Below, piece by piece: positions 44,721-53,726 of a stretch of DNA of 64,000 nucleotides. Position numbers and translations under genes: made by a program. The notes below the pieces were generated by a model. That model saw nothing but the letters and a program-made list of their open reading frames with translations, was not told where the DNA came from and did not search any database. The stretch is from CAVSJR01 sp963728285 (lineage in GTDB: Bacteria > Actinomycetota > UBA4738 > HRBIN12). Where the stretch lies: positions 372,001 to 436,000 of the forward strand of contig CAVSJR010000001.1 of assembly GCA_963728285.1 (NCBI GenBank), written 5' to 3'. The stretch's first letter is position 1. Each line of letters opens with the position of its first letter.

Positions 44721-46665
44721 ATGCGTGAGGACCGGGACGAGATCCTCGCAGGGCTGAACCCAGCCCAACGGGAGGCCGCGATCGCCGTTCGGGGACCCAT
44801 CGCCATCGTCGCGGGTGCGGGCACCGGCAAGACGACGACGATCACCCGAAGGATCGCGTGGCAGGTTCGCAGCCGTACCTTCGCGGCGAGTTCGATCCTC
44901 GCGGTCACCTTCACCGAGAAAGCGGCGAGCGAGCTCAGAGGACGGCTCCGATCGCTGGGGGTCGAGGGCGTCGAGGCGCGCACCTTTCACGCGGCGGCGC
45001 TGTCCCAATTGGGCCGGCTCTGGCAGCCACACACGGGCCAGCCCCTTCCGGCCGTGCTGGACTCCAAGGCGCCGCTGATCGCGTCGCTCGCGGGGTCGCT
45101 GCCCCCGCCGTACAAGTTCCTCCCCCGGCGTGAGCTCGCCGGAGAGATCGAGTGGGCCAAGAACCGCCTGATTCCGGCCGAGCGATACATCGAGGAGGTC
45201 TCGGCGCACGAGCACGAACCGCCGATCCCCGTCCACCTGATGGAGCGCATCTACCTGGGCTACGAGCGGCGCAAGCGCTCCACCCGCATGATGGACTTCG
45301 AGGACATGCTGTCGCTCGCGCTCCGCCTGTTCGATGAACACCCGGCGGCCGCCGGAGGATGTGCGCAGCCACTACGAGGCGTTCACGGTAGACGAATACC
45401 AGGACGTGAATCCGCTCCAGGCGGCCCTTCTCGATCGATGGCTCGGCGGTCGCGACGAGGTGTGCGTCGTCGGCGACGACTACCAGACGATCTACGCGTT
45501 CACCGGCGCGTCTCCCTCCTACCTGCTGTCCTTCCCCGAGCGGTATCCCGCCGCGCGTATCGTTCGCCTCGAGGAGAACTATCGCTCCACGCCGCAGGTC
45601 CTGAGCCTCGCGAACCGGCTCGCGCCGAAGCTCGGCGGCTTTCGCAAGAGACTGCGTCCGACGACGGCGACCGGTCCCCCGCCGTTCGTTCGTGCGCTGC
45701 CCGATGCCGTCGTCGAGGTCGACTTCGCGGTCGAGGAGGTACGCCGGCTCCACATCGAGGAATCGCTCCCGTTCGAGGAGATGGCGGTCCTGTACCGGAT
45801 CAATGCTCGCTCGGAGCCCTTCGAGGAGGCCTTGGCGGACGCGGGGATCCCGTACCAGGTGCGTGACGGGGCCTTCCTCCGCCGCCCCGGGCCGCGCGCC
45901 GTGCTCGCGAGGCTGAGGGACGAGGAGGGGTCGGATCTCGTCGCGGCGGTCGAGCGAGTCACCGATGCGGTCGGCTACGACCCGGACGGCGAGCCGGAGT
46001 CGGACGACGAGGCGACCCGCCAAGCCGACCTGGCGCGGATGCGAGCCCTCGCCGAGGAGTTCGCCCGAGTGCACCATGAGGCGGGTGCCTCGCGATTCCG
46101 GCGGGAGCTCGAGCATCGCTTCTCGACCGAGCGGACGGGCCGGGGCGTGAACTTGCTCACCTATCATCGCGCGAAGGGACTCGAGTTCGATGCCGTGTTC
46201 CTCCCGCGCCTGCTGGACGCAGAACTGCCGTTTCGTTCCGGGCGAAGCAAGGCGGATCCGCAGGAGGAGCGGCGGCTGCTCTACGTCGGCATCACGCGCG
46301 CGCGTCGGCATCTGTACCTCACATGGCCGCTCGACGGGCGAGGCCCGAGCCCCTTCCTGCGTGAGATCGGCATCCGGCCGCCGGCCGAGGCACGCAGGTC
46401 GGCCAAGCAGAGCTCGGTCGCGCCGGCGGAGAACGGAGGAGAGGGGCTCGGCGGGCCACTCTTCACCCGGCTTCGCGATTGGCGAAGGCGCCGCGCCGCA
46501 GCCGACGGCGTTCCCGCATACGTGGTGTTCCACGATTCGACGCTGAGCGCGATCGCCGAGCGCAAGCCTCGCTCTCGATCTGAGCTCGGCGAGATCTCCG
46601 GCGTCGGCCCGACGAAGCTCGACCGATACGCCGAGGACGTCATCGCCTTGGTCGCCGGCGAATGA
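44721..46665 (+). CDS. UvrD/Rep-type DNA helicase with C-terminal HRDC domain, frame broken near 45354
   Basis: About 647 residues. Superfamily 1A helicase: LNPAQREAAIAVRGPIAIVA is the Q motif side, GAGTGKTTTITRRIA motif I, AVTFTEKAASELRGR motif Ia, TVDEYQDVNPLQ motif II, VVGDDYQTIYAFTGA motif III, EENYRSTPQVL motif IV and LTYHRAKGLEFDAVFLP motif V. The last 70 residues (DSTLSAIAERKPRSRSELGE, GVGPTKLDRYAEDVIALV) are an HRDC domain, an arrangement seen in actinobacterial UvrD2. One extra G at 45354-45355 separates motif Ia from motif II. A GATAGT box nine bases before the ATG is a possible -10. Confidence 0.9.
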
Positions 46666-46669
46666 CGCA

Positions 46670-47239
46670 TTAATACGACGGAGGCGTGATCACCCAGAGG
46701 ACGCGAGCCTTTCCCGGCCCCGGATTCCTATTGCGGTGCGGGCGCCTCGACTCGAACAGCAGGCCGTCGCCCTCCTCCATCTGGAATCGTTCGTCGTCGA
46801 CCCAAAACTCGAGCCGCCCCTCGAGCACGAGCACGAATTCCTCGTCGGAGTCGTGGGAGTACGGCTCGTCGCCGGACCCCGCGCCCGCCTCCACCGTCGA
46901 CAGGATCACCTGAAGCCTGCGGGAGGAACGGGGAGTCAGGAGGACGTCCTCCCACTGGCGCTTGGGATGAACGAGCCGACGACGCTCGGTGACCCGCACG
47001 AGCTTCCCCATCGGCTCCGAGCCGTCGAAGAACGACGCGATCGACTCACCGAGCGCGTCGGCCAGCGCACGAAGCGACGCGACCGACGGGCTCGCCACGC
47101 CGCGCTCGATCTGCGAGACGAAACTCTCCGACACGCCGGCTCGCTCCGCGACGACCCGCAGGGAAAGCCCGTGACGCTCGCGGAGCTCCCGTATGCGCAC
47201 CCCGAGCTCGAGCTCCTCGCGCGGTTGGTGCTCAGCCAC
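46670..47239 (-). CDS. XRE-family regulator with cupin domain (PuuR-like)
   Basis: 189 residues. N-terminal helix-turn-helix (LSLRVVAERAGVSESFVSQI then ERGVASPSVASLRALADALG), C-terminal cupin barrel (YSHDSDEEFVLVLEGRLEFW, MEEGDGLLFESRRPHRNRNP). This architecture is that of PuuR and related regulators, which sense small amines or acids through the cupin and repress transport or catabolic genes. Its GTG start overlaps the PotC stop by 8 bp in the same direction, so it is the last gene of the polyamine-type transporter operon and probably regulates it. Confidence 0.88.
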   Translation of the reverse strand: MAEHQPREELELGVRIRELRERHGLSLRVVAERAGVSESFVSQIERGVASPSVASLRALADALGESIASFFDGSEPMGKLVRVTERRRLVHPKRQWEDVLLTPRSSRRLQVILSTVEAGAGSGDEPYSHDSDEEFVLVLEGRLEFWVDDERFQMEEGDGLLFESRRPHRNRNPGPGKARVLWVITPPSY

Positions 47240-48104
47240 CGAGGATCCCCGTATCGCTCCTGCGGAGCCGACGGTCGGCCCTGCGGAGAAACACTTGCGA
47301 TGCCACGACGGCGCTCAATGTGATCGCCAGCATCGTCGTTGCGACGACGTTCGCGGCCGGCGACAGCCCGAACCGCAGCTCCGAGAACACGCGCAGCGGA
47401 AGGGTCGTCGATCCGGGAGCGGACACGAACGTCGAGAGGACCACGTCATCGAAGGAGAAAGTGAACGCCAAGAGCGCTCCGCCGAGCACCGCTGGAAACA
47501 GCCCCGGCAGCGTGACGCGGACGAATGTCTCCCGGCGGGAAGCGCCGAGGTCGGCTGCCGCCTCCTCGAGCGATCGGTCCATGCTCACCAGGCGGGCCCG
47601 ACACACGAGCGCCACGACCGACGTGTTGAACACCGCGTGGGTGACGATGATGGCCGGGGGTCCGAGCGGGAATCCCACCGTGACGAAGAACAGCAACGAG
47701 GCGATCGCGATCACGATCTCCGGAACGATGAGGGTCGTATACATGAACGCGTCGAACGCCGTGCGCGTCCTTCGTCCGACGTTGCGCAAGCCGATCGCCG
47801 CCGCCGTCCCGAGGACCGTCGCGAGTACGGCATTCATCGCGGCCGTCCAGAGGGAGAGGACGAGTGAGCTGCGGATCGTCGCGTCGCTCCACGTGGACGC
47901 CCAATAGCGCAGCCCGAGGCCCTCCCAGACCTGGACCTCTCGTGACTCATTGAAGGCGTAGATCACGACCACCAGGATCGGCGCGTAGAGAAAGGCGTAG
48001 ACGAGGACGCCGAAGAACTGGAGCGCGCGATCCACCAGGGAATCGAGCGACGCCACGGCCCGCCTCGGGGCCGGGACGGACAAACGGGGCGCGGCGTCGT
48101 TCAC
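47232..48104 (-). CDS. potC: Spermidine/putrescine-type ABC permease, PotC-like
   Basis: 290 residues, six membrane segments. FLYAPILVVVIYAFNES is the PotC start. EEAAADLGASRRETFVRVTL is the EAA loop with PGLFPAVLGGALLAFTFSFD following. It ends with a basic tail. GTG at 48104 overlaps the PotB stop (GTGA). Confidence 0.9.
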   Translation of the reverse strand: MNDAAPRLSVPAPRRAVASLDSLVDRALQFFGVLVYAFLYAPILVVVIYAFNESREVQVWEGLGLRYWASTWSDATIRSSLVLSLWTAAMNAVLATVLGTAAAIGLRNVGRRTRTAFDAFMYTTLIVPEIVIAIASLLFFVTVGFPLGPPAIIVTHAVFNTSVVALVCRARLVSMDRSLEEAAADLGASRRETFVRVTLPGLFPAVLGGALLAFTFSFDDVVLSTFVSAPGSTTLPLRVFSELRFGLSPAANVVATTMLAITLSAVVASQVFLRRADRRLRRSDTGILGG

Positions 48105-48976
48105 AGAGCAGCCCCGAGATTCTCCTCGGCGCGGGCTCCCAAGAGCCGCAGGTACACGAAGATCGCCGCGAGCAGGACGGCCACGAGGGCGACCGACATC
48201 GCTGCGCCGAACGGGTAGTCGATCGCGACGAGAAACTGCGATGCGACGATCGGGCCGAACAAGGCCGACTTGCCCCCGCCGAGGATGGTGGGGACGACGT
48301 ACTCGCCGGTCATCGGCACGAAGACGAGCAGGCTCCCCGTCAAGACGCCGGGGAGCGTCAGCGGCAGCGTGACGCGGCGAAACGTTCGCACGCGGCCCAA
48401 TCCGAGGTCCCTCGAGGCCTCCACGAGTCGCCGATCCAAGCGATCGATCGACACGTACAGCGGGAACAGCATGAGCGGAAGGTAGTCGTAGACGAGCCCG
48501 ACCAGGACGGCCCGCGAGGTATGGAGGATCCCGAGCGGTTGGCCGATCACATGCGCTCGTTGAAGCAGCCCGGACAGAGGTCCATCCCCCGACAGGATGA
48601 GCGCCCACGCGTACGTACGAATGAGGATGCTCGTCCAAAACGGGACGATGATGAGCAGCAGGAGCGTCGTCTTGCGCCGATGCGGTCGCATCCCGAGCCA
48701 GTACGCGAACGGGTATCCGACCAGGAGACATCCGATCGTCCCCGCCGCGGCCATGAAGACCGTGTCCCGGTAGATCTTCAGATAGACGGGGTCCCAGAGC
48801 CGCTCGAAGTTCGTGGCGGACAATCCGAAGCGAATGTCGAAGAATCCCGAACGGACGGCGAAGGCGTAGGCGAAGATCACCGCGAGGGGAGCGACGAAGA
48901 ACACGACGTAGTACGCCCATGCGGGCGCGATGAGGGCGCGCGGCTCCCTGACGATGCTCTCGTGTCGCGACGACAT
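48101..48976 (-). CDS. potB: Spermidine/putrescine-type ABC permease, PotB-like
   Basis: 291 residues. Six membrane segments; IIVPFWTSILIRTYAWALIL and EASRDLGLGRVRTFRRVTLP (EAA loop) with MTGEYVVPTILGGGKS are typical PotB. It lies 13 bp after the PotD gene and overlaps PotC. No PotA ATPase gene is present in the operon or elsewhere in this window. Confidence 0.9.
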   Translation of the reverse strand: MSSRHESIVREPRALIAPAWAYYVVFFVAPLAVIFAYAFAVRSGFFDIRFGLSATNFERLWDPVYLKIYRDTVFMAAAGTIGCLLVGYPFAYWLGMRPHRRKTTLLLLIIVPFWTSILIRTYAWALILSGDGPLSGLLQRAHVIGQPLGILHTSRAVLVGLVYDYLPLMLFPLYVSIDRLDRRLVEASRDLGLGRVRTFRRVTLPLTLPGVLTGSLLVFVPMTGEYVVPTILGGGKSALFGPIVASQFLVAIDYPFGAAMSVALVAVLLAAIFVYLRLLGARAEENLGAAL

Positions 48977-48989
48977 GGGGTCGCCGCCG

Positions 48990-50144
48990 CTACGCGGACT
49001 TGAACTTCGTCCAGGCCTCGTTGCGCTGAGAGAGGAAGGTGGGATCCGCGATGGCCGTCTCGAGCTTGTCCGTCACCTCGGACGGCGGGTAGATCGATGG
49101 ATCGTCCGCGATCGCCGGGTCGCTGAGCTCTTGAGCACCTTCAACGGCGCTCGCGTAGTACGTGTAGTCGCTCTCCCGGGCCTGATTCTCCGGGGTGAGC
49201 ACCCAGTTGATGAACTCGTGGGCCAGGTTCGGATGTTCCGCCGTCGCGGGTATCGCCCAGTTGTCGAGCCAGAACTCACTTCCCTCGGAAGGGATCACAT
49301 ACCTCACGGACGGCTGCTTCGGCGCGACGTAGAAGAAGTCGCCGTTCCAGCCGAGTGCCATCCAGGCCTCGCCCCGGCTCATCATCTGGCGATACTCGCT
49401 CGAGGTGATCGAACCGATGTGCGGCTTGATCCCGATGAGTTGCTCCGTCGCCTCATCGACCTGGTCCTGCTCCAGCGTGTTGTAGGAATAGCCGAGCATC
49501 TTCAGCGCGGAGCCGACCACCTCGGGAGCCGAGTCGATGACGACGTACTTCCCCGAGTACTTCGGCGCGAGATCGTAGAACTGCTTCCACGTCGTGATGT
49601 CCTCGGTCACGTACTTGCTTAGGTACCCGACGCCGGTCGTTCCCCAGTCCTTGGGAAGCGAGTACTTGTTGCCGGGATCGAACCCGGCGCCGAGGAACCG
49701 CGGGTCCACGTTGTCCATGTTGGGGAGGCGAGCATGGTCGAGCTCCGTGAGCAGCCCGTTCTTGGCCATGATCTCCACCGCATAGCCGGTGGGGGCCACG
49801 AGATCGTAGCCCTTGGCTCCCGCCTTCAGCTTCGCGATGAGATCCTCGTTCGACGCATAGAAGTCCTGGGTCGTCGTCACGCCGTACTCGTCCTCGAAGG
49901 CCTTCCGAGTCTTGGGATTGAGGTACGCGGCCCAGTTGTAGATGTTGAGCGTGTCCTCGAGCTCCGTCGACGCGGCCGTCGGGCTCGCGGGGGCGTTCGG
50001 CGACACATCGCGAGAACACGCGGCAAGCGCCATGGCGGCGGGGACGCCGATGGCGACCTTCAGAACGCTGCGCCGGGTGAGGGGGCGCCGGGTCGCGCCC
50101 TCCAGCAACCGTTCCAGCTCGTGGGCGTCCGGGCTCTCGCTCAT
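48990..50144 (-). CDS. potD: Polyamine-type ABC substrate-binding lipoprotein, PotD-like, Tat-type signal
   Basis: 384 residues. The leader has a twin-arginine and lipobox: LTRRSVLKVAIGVPAAMALA followed by ACS, so it should be exported folded and lipidated at the Cys. The mature protein begins LNIYNWAAYLNPKTRKAFED and has KGYDLVAPTGYAVEIMAKNG and YRQMMSRGEAWMALGWNGDF, all typical of PotD/PotF. The start at 50144 is fixed by GGAGGAG upstream; a longer frame upstream has no support. First gene of the potDBC-puuR-like operon. Confidence 0.9.
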   Translation of the reverse strand: MSESPDAHELERLLEGATRRPLTRRSVLKVAIGVPAAMALAACSRDVSPNAPASPTAASTELEDTLNIYNWAAYLNPKTRKAFEDEYGVTTTQDFYASNEDLIAKLKAGAKGYDLVAPTGYAVEIMAKNGLLTELDHARLPNMDNVDPRFLGAGFDPGNKYSLPKDWGTTGVGYLSKYVTEDITTWKQFYDLAPKYSGKYVVIDSAPEVVGSALKMLGYSYNTLEQDQVDEATEQLIGIKPHIGSITSSEYRQMMSRGEAWMALGWNGDFFYVAPKQPSVRYVIPSEGSEFWLDNWAIPATAEHPNLAHEFINWVLTPENQARESDYTYYASAVEGAQELSDPAIADDPSIYPPSEVTDKLETAIADPTFLSQRNEAWTKFKSA

Positions 50145-50255
50145 CTGCTCCTCCTCCGCTCTCCGAGCCTGCAGTGGTGCTTCAGGCGGATCGAATTGTG
50201 CTTCAGAAATTGGGGTGGTGCAAGGCACTGCCGTCGCCGGGTCGAGCGGCCGGGC

Positions 50256-50990
50256 CTAGGGCCAGCGATTCACGACGAGTCCGACCGCGAGCAGCGGAAA
50301 CGCGAGCGACAGCCAGCGCAGCGCGTCCTCCGGGGCCGCTCGAAGCGTGTCCGAATCGATCCGCTCGGTCGACCCGTCCCTGAGCCGAAGGCGCCCCTCG
50401 ACCAGCTCGACGTGCCTTCGCAGTCGGCGCACCGGCGTCGACAGCGTTCGCTGCATCATCGAGGCGAGCGCGCAGGCCAGCCCGACGATCACCGCCGCGA
50501 TGCTGATGCGGGCGGTCTGCGCGAAGTAGCCCGTCAGCGCCGGGAATCCCCCCCAGGCGAGCGCGAACCACGCGTCGGAGTGGAAGGCCCCATGGAACAG
50601 CTCGAGGTTGTACGCCACGACGAGGAAGCTGCCCACGATCACGAATGCCGCGATCCACGGTGAGATCCGGATCGAGGCATCGACGCCGAGCGCGATCGCA
50701 CCCGAGAGGCCGACCACCGAGATCACCCAGAGCGTCCTGTCGGAGATCCCGGTTCGCAACGGCCGGCCCTTCAGCTCGTCCAGCGCGTGAGCCGAAAGCC
50801 CGATCGCGAGGAAGAACGCGAGCAGCGTTTCCCCGAGCCACCGCAGGTCCACGACGGCAGCGAGCGATGCGCCGATCGCAACGAAGCTCAGGTGCAGGAG
50901 CGTGTACGGGGGATGCAGCAGCGTCCAGTAGTCGCGCCACCTGCCGGGAGAAAGAGCGTAGAACGCCGGGCGCTCCCCCGCGTCACTCAC
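50256..50990 (-). CDS. UbiA-like integral membrane protein
   Basis: 244 residues with about six to seven membrane segments. LHPPYTLLHLSFVAIGASLA, FFLAIGLSAHALDELKGRPL, WIAAFVIVGSFLVVAYNLEL and AWFALAWGGFPALTGYFAQT give a pattern close to UbiA-type prenyltransferases, where an acidic motif in the first cytoplasmic loop (here DELKGRPLRT) binds prenyl diphosphate through magnesium. The second Asp-rich motif is not evident, so activity is uncertain. Its GTG overlaps the stop of the UbiE-like methyltransferase gene, which supports a role in quinone-like or isoprenoid metabolism. Confidence 0.55.
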   Translation of the reverse strand: MSDAGERPAFYALSPGRWRDYWTLLHPPYTLLHLSFVAIGASLAAVVDLRWLGETLLAFFLAIGLSAHALDELKGRPLRTGISDRTLWVISVVGLSGAIALGVDASIRISPWIAAFVIVGSFLVVAYNLELFHGAFHSDAWFALAWGGFPALTGYFAQTARISIAAVIVGLACALASMMQRTLSTPVRRLRRHVELVEGRLRLRDGSTERIDSDTLRAAPEDALRWLSLAFPLLAVGLVVNRWP

Positions 50991-51709
50991 CGTACGGGAT
51001 CTCCCTTCGTTCCCGAGATCACGATCCCCGCGCCCAAGCTCAGAACCCGAGTTCGGACATGATGCAGACCCGCCGACTGCCACATCCGGACCTGTTCTGG
51101 CAGAGGATATCGCTCGTAGAAGGCCGCAATGCTGGGACCGAGAAACCGCGCCGCGTCGTGCCACGCCGGCGACGCGAGCCGGCCGACCGCGGGCATCAGG
51201 AGCGCCGTATAGGCGTGCCACCCCGCGTGGGTGACCGGTCCCCGCGGAACATGAAACTCAGTACATGCGAGGGTTCCTCCGGCCCGAAGCACCCGGCCGA
51301 GCTCGGCAAGGGTCGCCTGTGGATCGTCCACGTAGCGCAGGAGGTACGTGAACGTCACCGCGTCGAAACTCCCGTCGGCGAAGGGAAGCCGCTCGGCTTG
51401 GCCGAGCACCGCAACGATGCGCCGGCCGTCGCCGGCCCGGCGGTTCGCCTCCGCTCCCGCCCGCAGCATCGCCTCGCTCTGGTCCAGCGCCACGACGTGG
51501 ATGGGTCCAGCCCCCGCCAGCTCCCTCGCGACGAGCCCGGTGCCGGCCGCAACGTCGAGCACCCACGCGCCGGGGGCGACATCGACCCTGGAGACCATGA
51601 ACCTTCGCCATCTCGCGTCCTGGGCGAATGAGAGGAGCGGCCCCATGCGTTCGTACTCGGACGCGATCCCGGCGAACAAACGCTGCGCGTGTCGCTTTCG
51701 TTGAGACAC
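50987..51709 (-). CDS. SAM-dependent methyltransferase, UbiE/MenG-like
   Basis: 240 residues. RLFAGIASEYERMGPLLSF resembles the UbiE N-terminal signature. WVLDVAAGTGLVARELAG is motif I, VALDQSEAMLRAGAEAN motif post-I, LPFADGSFDAVTFTYLLRYV motif II and RVLRAGGTLACTEF motif III. UbiE/MenG methylate the quinone ring, but many relatives act on other small molecules. GTG start at 51709, 13 bp after the stop of the HAD gene; its stop overlaps the UbiA-like gene. Confidence 0.85.
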   Translation of the reverse strand: MSQRKRHAQRLFAGIASEYERMGPLLSFAQDARWRRFMVSRVDVAPGAWVLDVAAGTGLVARELAGAGPIHVVALDQSEAMLRAGAEANRRAGDGRRIVAVLGQAERLPFADGSFDAVTFTYLLRYVDDPQATLAELGRVLRAGGTLACTEFHVPRGPVTHAGWHAYTALLMPAVGRLASPAWHDAARFLGPSIAAFYERYPLPEQVRMWQSAGLHHVRTRVLSLGAGIVISGTKGDPVR

Positions 51710-51722
51710 GATGCCGAGAACC

Positions 51723-52493
51723 CTAGGACGTCTCGAGGAGCGCCGGCAGATCCCCGATGGAGTCGATCACATGATCCGGGGCGCCCTTGTGCGCGTCGTC
51801 GGCCGAGTATTTTCCCGTCTTCACCAGCACGCCCGCGATCCCGATGGCCTGTGCGCCGAGGACGTCGTTCACGACGTCGTCGCCCACCATCGCAGCCCGG
51901 TTCGCGGGCACGCCGAGCGCGTCGAGGGCCGCCCGGAAGAACGCGGAAGAGGGTTTGCCACAGATCGTCGCCCGTACGCTCGCCGCCTCCTCGAGCCCTG
52001 CGATATACGCGCCGCCGTCGAGCTCGAGACCATCGCTCGTCCGCCAGTACAGGTTGCGATGCATGCCGACGAGCTCCGCGCCGCCAGCGAGCATGCGAAA
52101 CACTCGATTGATGTTGGCGTAGGAGAAATCGTCGCACGCGCCGCCGATCACGACGATGTCGGCCCGATCCTCCACGAGCCGAATGCCGTCCATCTCGTCG
52201 CGAGCGTCTCCATCGGTCAGCAGATACACGCGTGCGCCGGCTCGGTGGGTTCGGAGATACGTCGTGGTTCCGACGACGGCGGTGATGATCTCGCTCGGCT
52301 CGACGGCGATCCCCGCCTCCCTCAGCCTCGATGCGAGGGCGTCGCGCGTGTGCGTGGTGGTATTGGTCAAGAGTCGGAAGGGGACGCGGTGCGAGCGCAA
52401 CCAGTGGACGGTCTCAACGGCGCCCGGGAGAGCGCGCCACGACAGGGCGAGGACGCCGTCGATGTCGAGCAGCACACCGTCGACGCCGTCCAT
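51723..52493 (-). CDS. HAD-IIA phosphatase (NagD-like)
   Basis: 256 residues. VLLDIDGVLALSWRALPGAV is HAD motif I with the nucleophile Asp and acid/base Asp. FRLLTNTTTHTRDALASRL is motif II with Thr. CGKPSSAFFRAALDALGV holds the Lys, and MVGDDVVNDVLGAQAIGIAG the acidic motif IV. The C2-type cap (residues about 85-175) defines subfamily IIA: NagD, p-nitrophenyl phosphatase or sugar-phosphate phosphatases. First gene of a three-gene operon with the methyltransferase and the UbiA-like protein. A TACACT box ends seven bases before the ATG. Confidence 0.88.
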   Translation of the reverse strand: MDGVDGVLLDIDGVLALSWRALPGAVETVHWLRSHRVPFRLLTNTTTHTRDALASRLREAGIAVEPSEIITAVVGTTTYLRTHRAGARVYLLTDGDARDEMDGIRLVEDRADIVVIGGACDDFSYANINRVFRMLAGGAELVGMHRNLYWRTSDGLELDGGAYIAGLEEAASVRATICGKPSSAFFRAALDALGVPANRAAMVGDDVVNDVLGAQAIGIAGVLVKTGKYSADDAHKGAPDHVIDSIGDLPALLETS

Positions 52494-52500
52494 CCGGCCG

Positions 52501-52506
52501 AGTGTA
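52501..52506 (-). promoter_or_regulatory. -10 box of the leaderless HAD gene
   Basis: TACACT on the minus strand with a 7-base gap to the ATG at 52493 and no ribosome binding site. Confidence 0.5.
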
Positions 52507-52555
52507 CGACGCACGTCGCGGGCAGAGTGCTGAGCCACGGGCGCTCGAGCCGCCG

Positions 52556-53449
52556 CTACGGCTCCAGGGGCTCGCCCGGATCCGCCCCAAGCCTGATCCC
52601 GGCCGCCCGACGCGCCTGGTCGACCGCGTTGTCGACCTTCCTCCCCTTCCGCCGGAGGCGCCACTCGTTGTAGGGAGCGATGAAGCGGAACCTCGGCGGC
52701 AACAGGGGGCGAAGGGCCCGTGCGGCCGCGAACGTCGCTCGCGTGCCGAGCTCGGTCGCCGGCGTGGCATCGACCCCATACATCGCACGCACCGGCGGCG
52801 GCAGCGTCCCGAACGCAAGCTTCGATACGACTCGAAGGATCGGGCGCCACTCGGCGTCCTGGGGAGGATCGAGAAAGAGGTCGGCGACGGCTCGAGCTGC
52901 ATCGGTGACCCGGAGCATTCCGCCCTCGGCGACCTCATCGAGGTAGCGCCGCAGCGCGGGTACCGTCGCCGGGATGATCGAGCGAGGGACCTTCACGAGC
53001 TCGGCCGCCAGCATCTGCTCCTCGTGGAACCGCTGTCGCCCCGCCTCGTCGAGACGCCCTACCGTGCGCTCTTCGAACAGCAGTGCGCTGTCGACCAGGC
53101 AGGCGTGCACGTACAGGAGCAGGTCCGGATCGAGCGCGTCGTAGGGAAGGCCCGTGACGTCGTCGATGCCGCCGATCCTGGCGTGAACATCGTTGATTCG
53201 GTCGGCGGCCGCGTGGGCTTCAGCGATCGAGCCGAAGGTCATCGTGTACGTCAGGATGAGCGTCCGCTGAAGCCGCTTCCAGGGATTGCGCTCGTAGAAG
53301 CCCGTCTTCCTCGCGCCCGCGATGACGAGCGGGTGAGCGGCCTGCATGAGCACCGCTCGGGCGCCACCGAACAACACGGTCACCTCGCGGTGTACCTGCC
53401 ACGAGACGCTCTGCGGTCCGAAGTATCCGAGATCACCGCGTTCGCTCAC
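52556..53449 (-). CDS. DUF2236/MpaB-family oxygenase-like protein
   Basis: 297 residues. MpaB/latex-clearing-type family, all-helical, with a b-type haem in characterised members. VLFGGARAVLMQAAHPLVIAG holds the conserved His, and NPWKRLQRTLILTYTMTFGS, DPDLLLYVHACLVDSALLFE and RYLDEVAEGGMLRVTDAARA are typical. PYNEWRLRRKGRKV near the end is usual in actinobacterial copies. Substrate unknown. GTG start at 53449 follows a TACATT box by six bases. Confidence 0.85.
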   Translation of the reverse strand: MSERGDLGYFGPQSVSWQVHREVTVLFGGARAVLMQAAHPLVIAGARKTGFYERNPWKRLQRTLILTYTMTFGSIAEAHAAADRINDVHARIGGIDDVTGLPYDALDPDLLLYVHACLVDSALLFEERTVGRLDEAGRQRFHEEQMLAAELVKVPRSIIPATVPALRRYLDEVAEGGMLRVTDAARAVADLFLDPPQDAEWRPILRVVSKLAFGTLPPPVRAMYGVDATPATELGTRATFAAARALRPLLPPRFRFIAPYNEWRLRRKGRKVDNAVDQARRAAGIRLGADPGEPLEP

Positions 53450-53455
53450 CCCATC

Positions 53456-53461
53456 AATGTA
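53456..53461 (-). promoter_or_regulatory. -10 box of the leaderless MpaB-like gene
   Basis: TACATT on the minus strand, six bases before the GTG at 53449; no ribosome binding site. Confidence 0.5.
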
Positions 53462-53726
53462 GCGAGCGGCCGGCGAACGTTCGGGGGTCCGCCATCGTCG
53501 GACGGCAGCATCCGACCATCCTCGTGAGTCGCGGAACAGGCGCGACCGCGGTAATCCGCGGCGGCCGGGGGCGCGAATGGAGGACAGCACCGGCGCCGAC
53601 CGTCTCTGTGGAGGGGAGGTGATGGGGGGCATGTCGCGCCCTGCGGCGGACGCCGGACGACCGGACCGGATCGGTGGTCATTGCGACGCCGAATCGCCGG
53701 CCCGGAAGGTCCCGACCGAAAGGCAG

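Noticed and set aside
44935..46533. 532-codon open frame on the - strand
   Set aside because: Mirror of the UvrD/HRDC helicase, whose motifs are clear on the + strand.
53450..53726. Longer N-terminus of the DUF4331 protein or of MpaB
   Set aside because: The frames stay open, but the added residues are low in complexity and would bury the signal peptide or precede the conserved MpaB start; the region otherwise shows only a -10 box.
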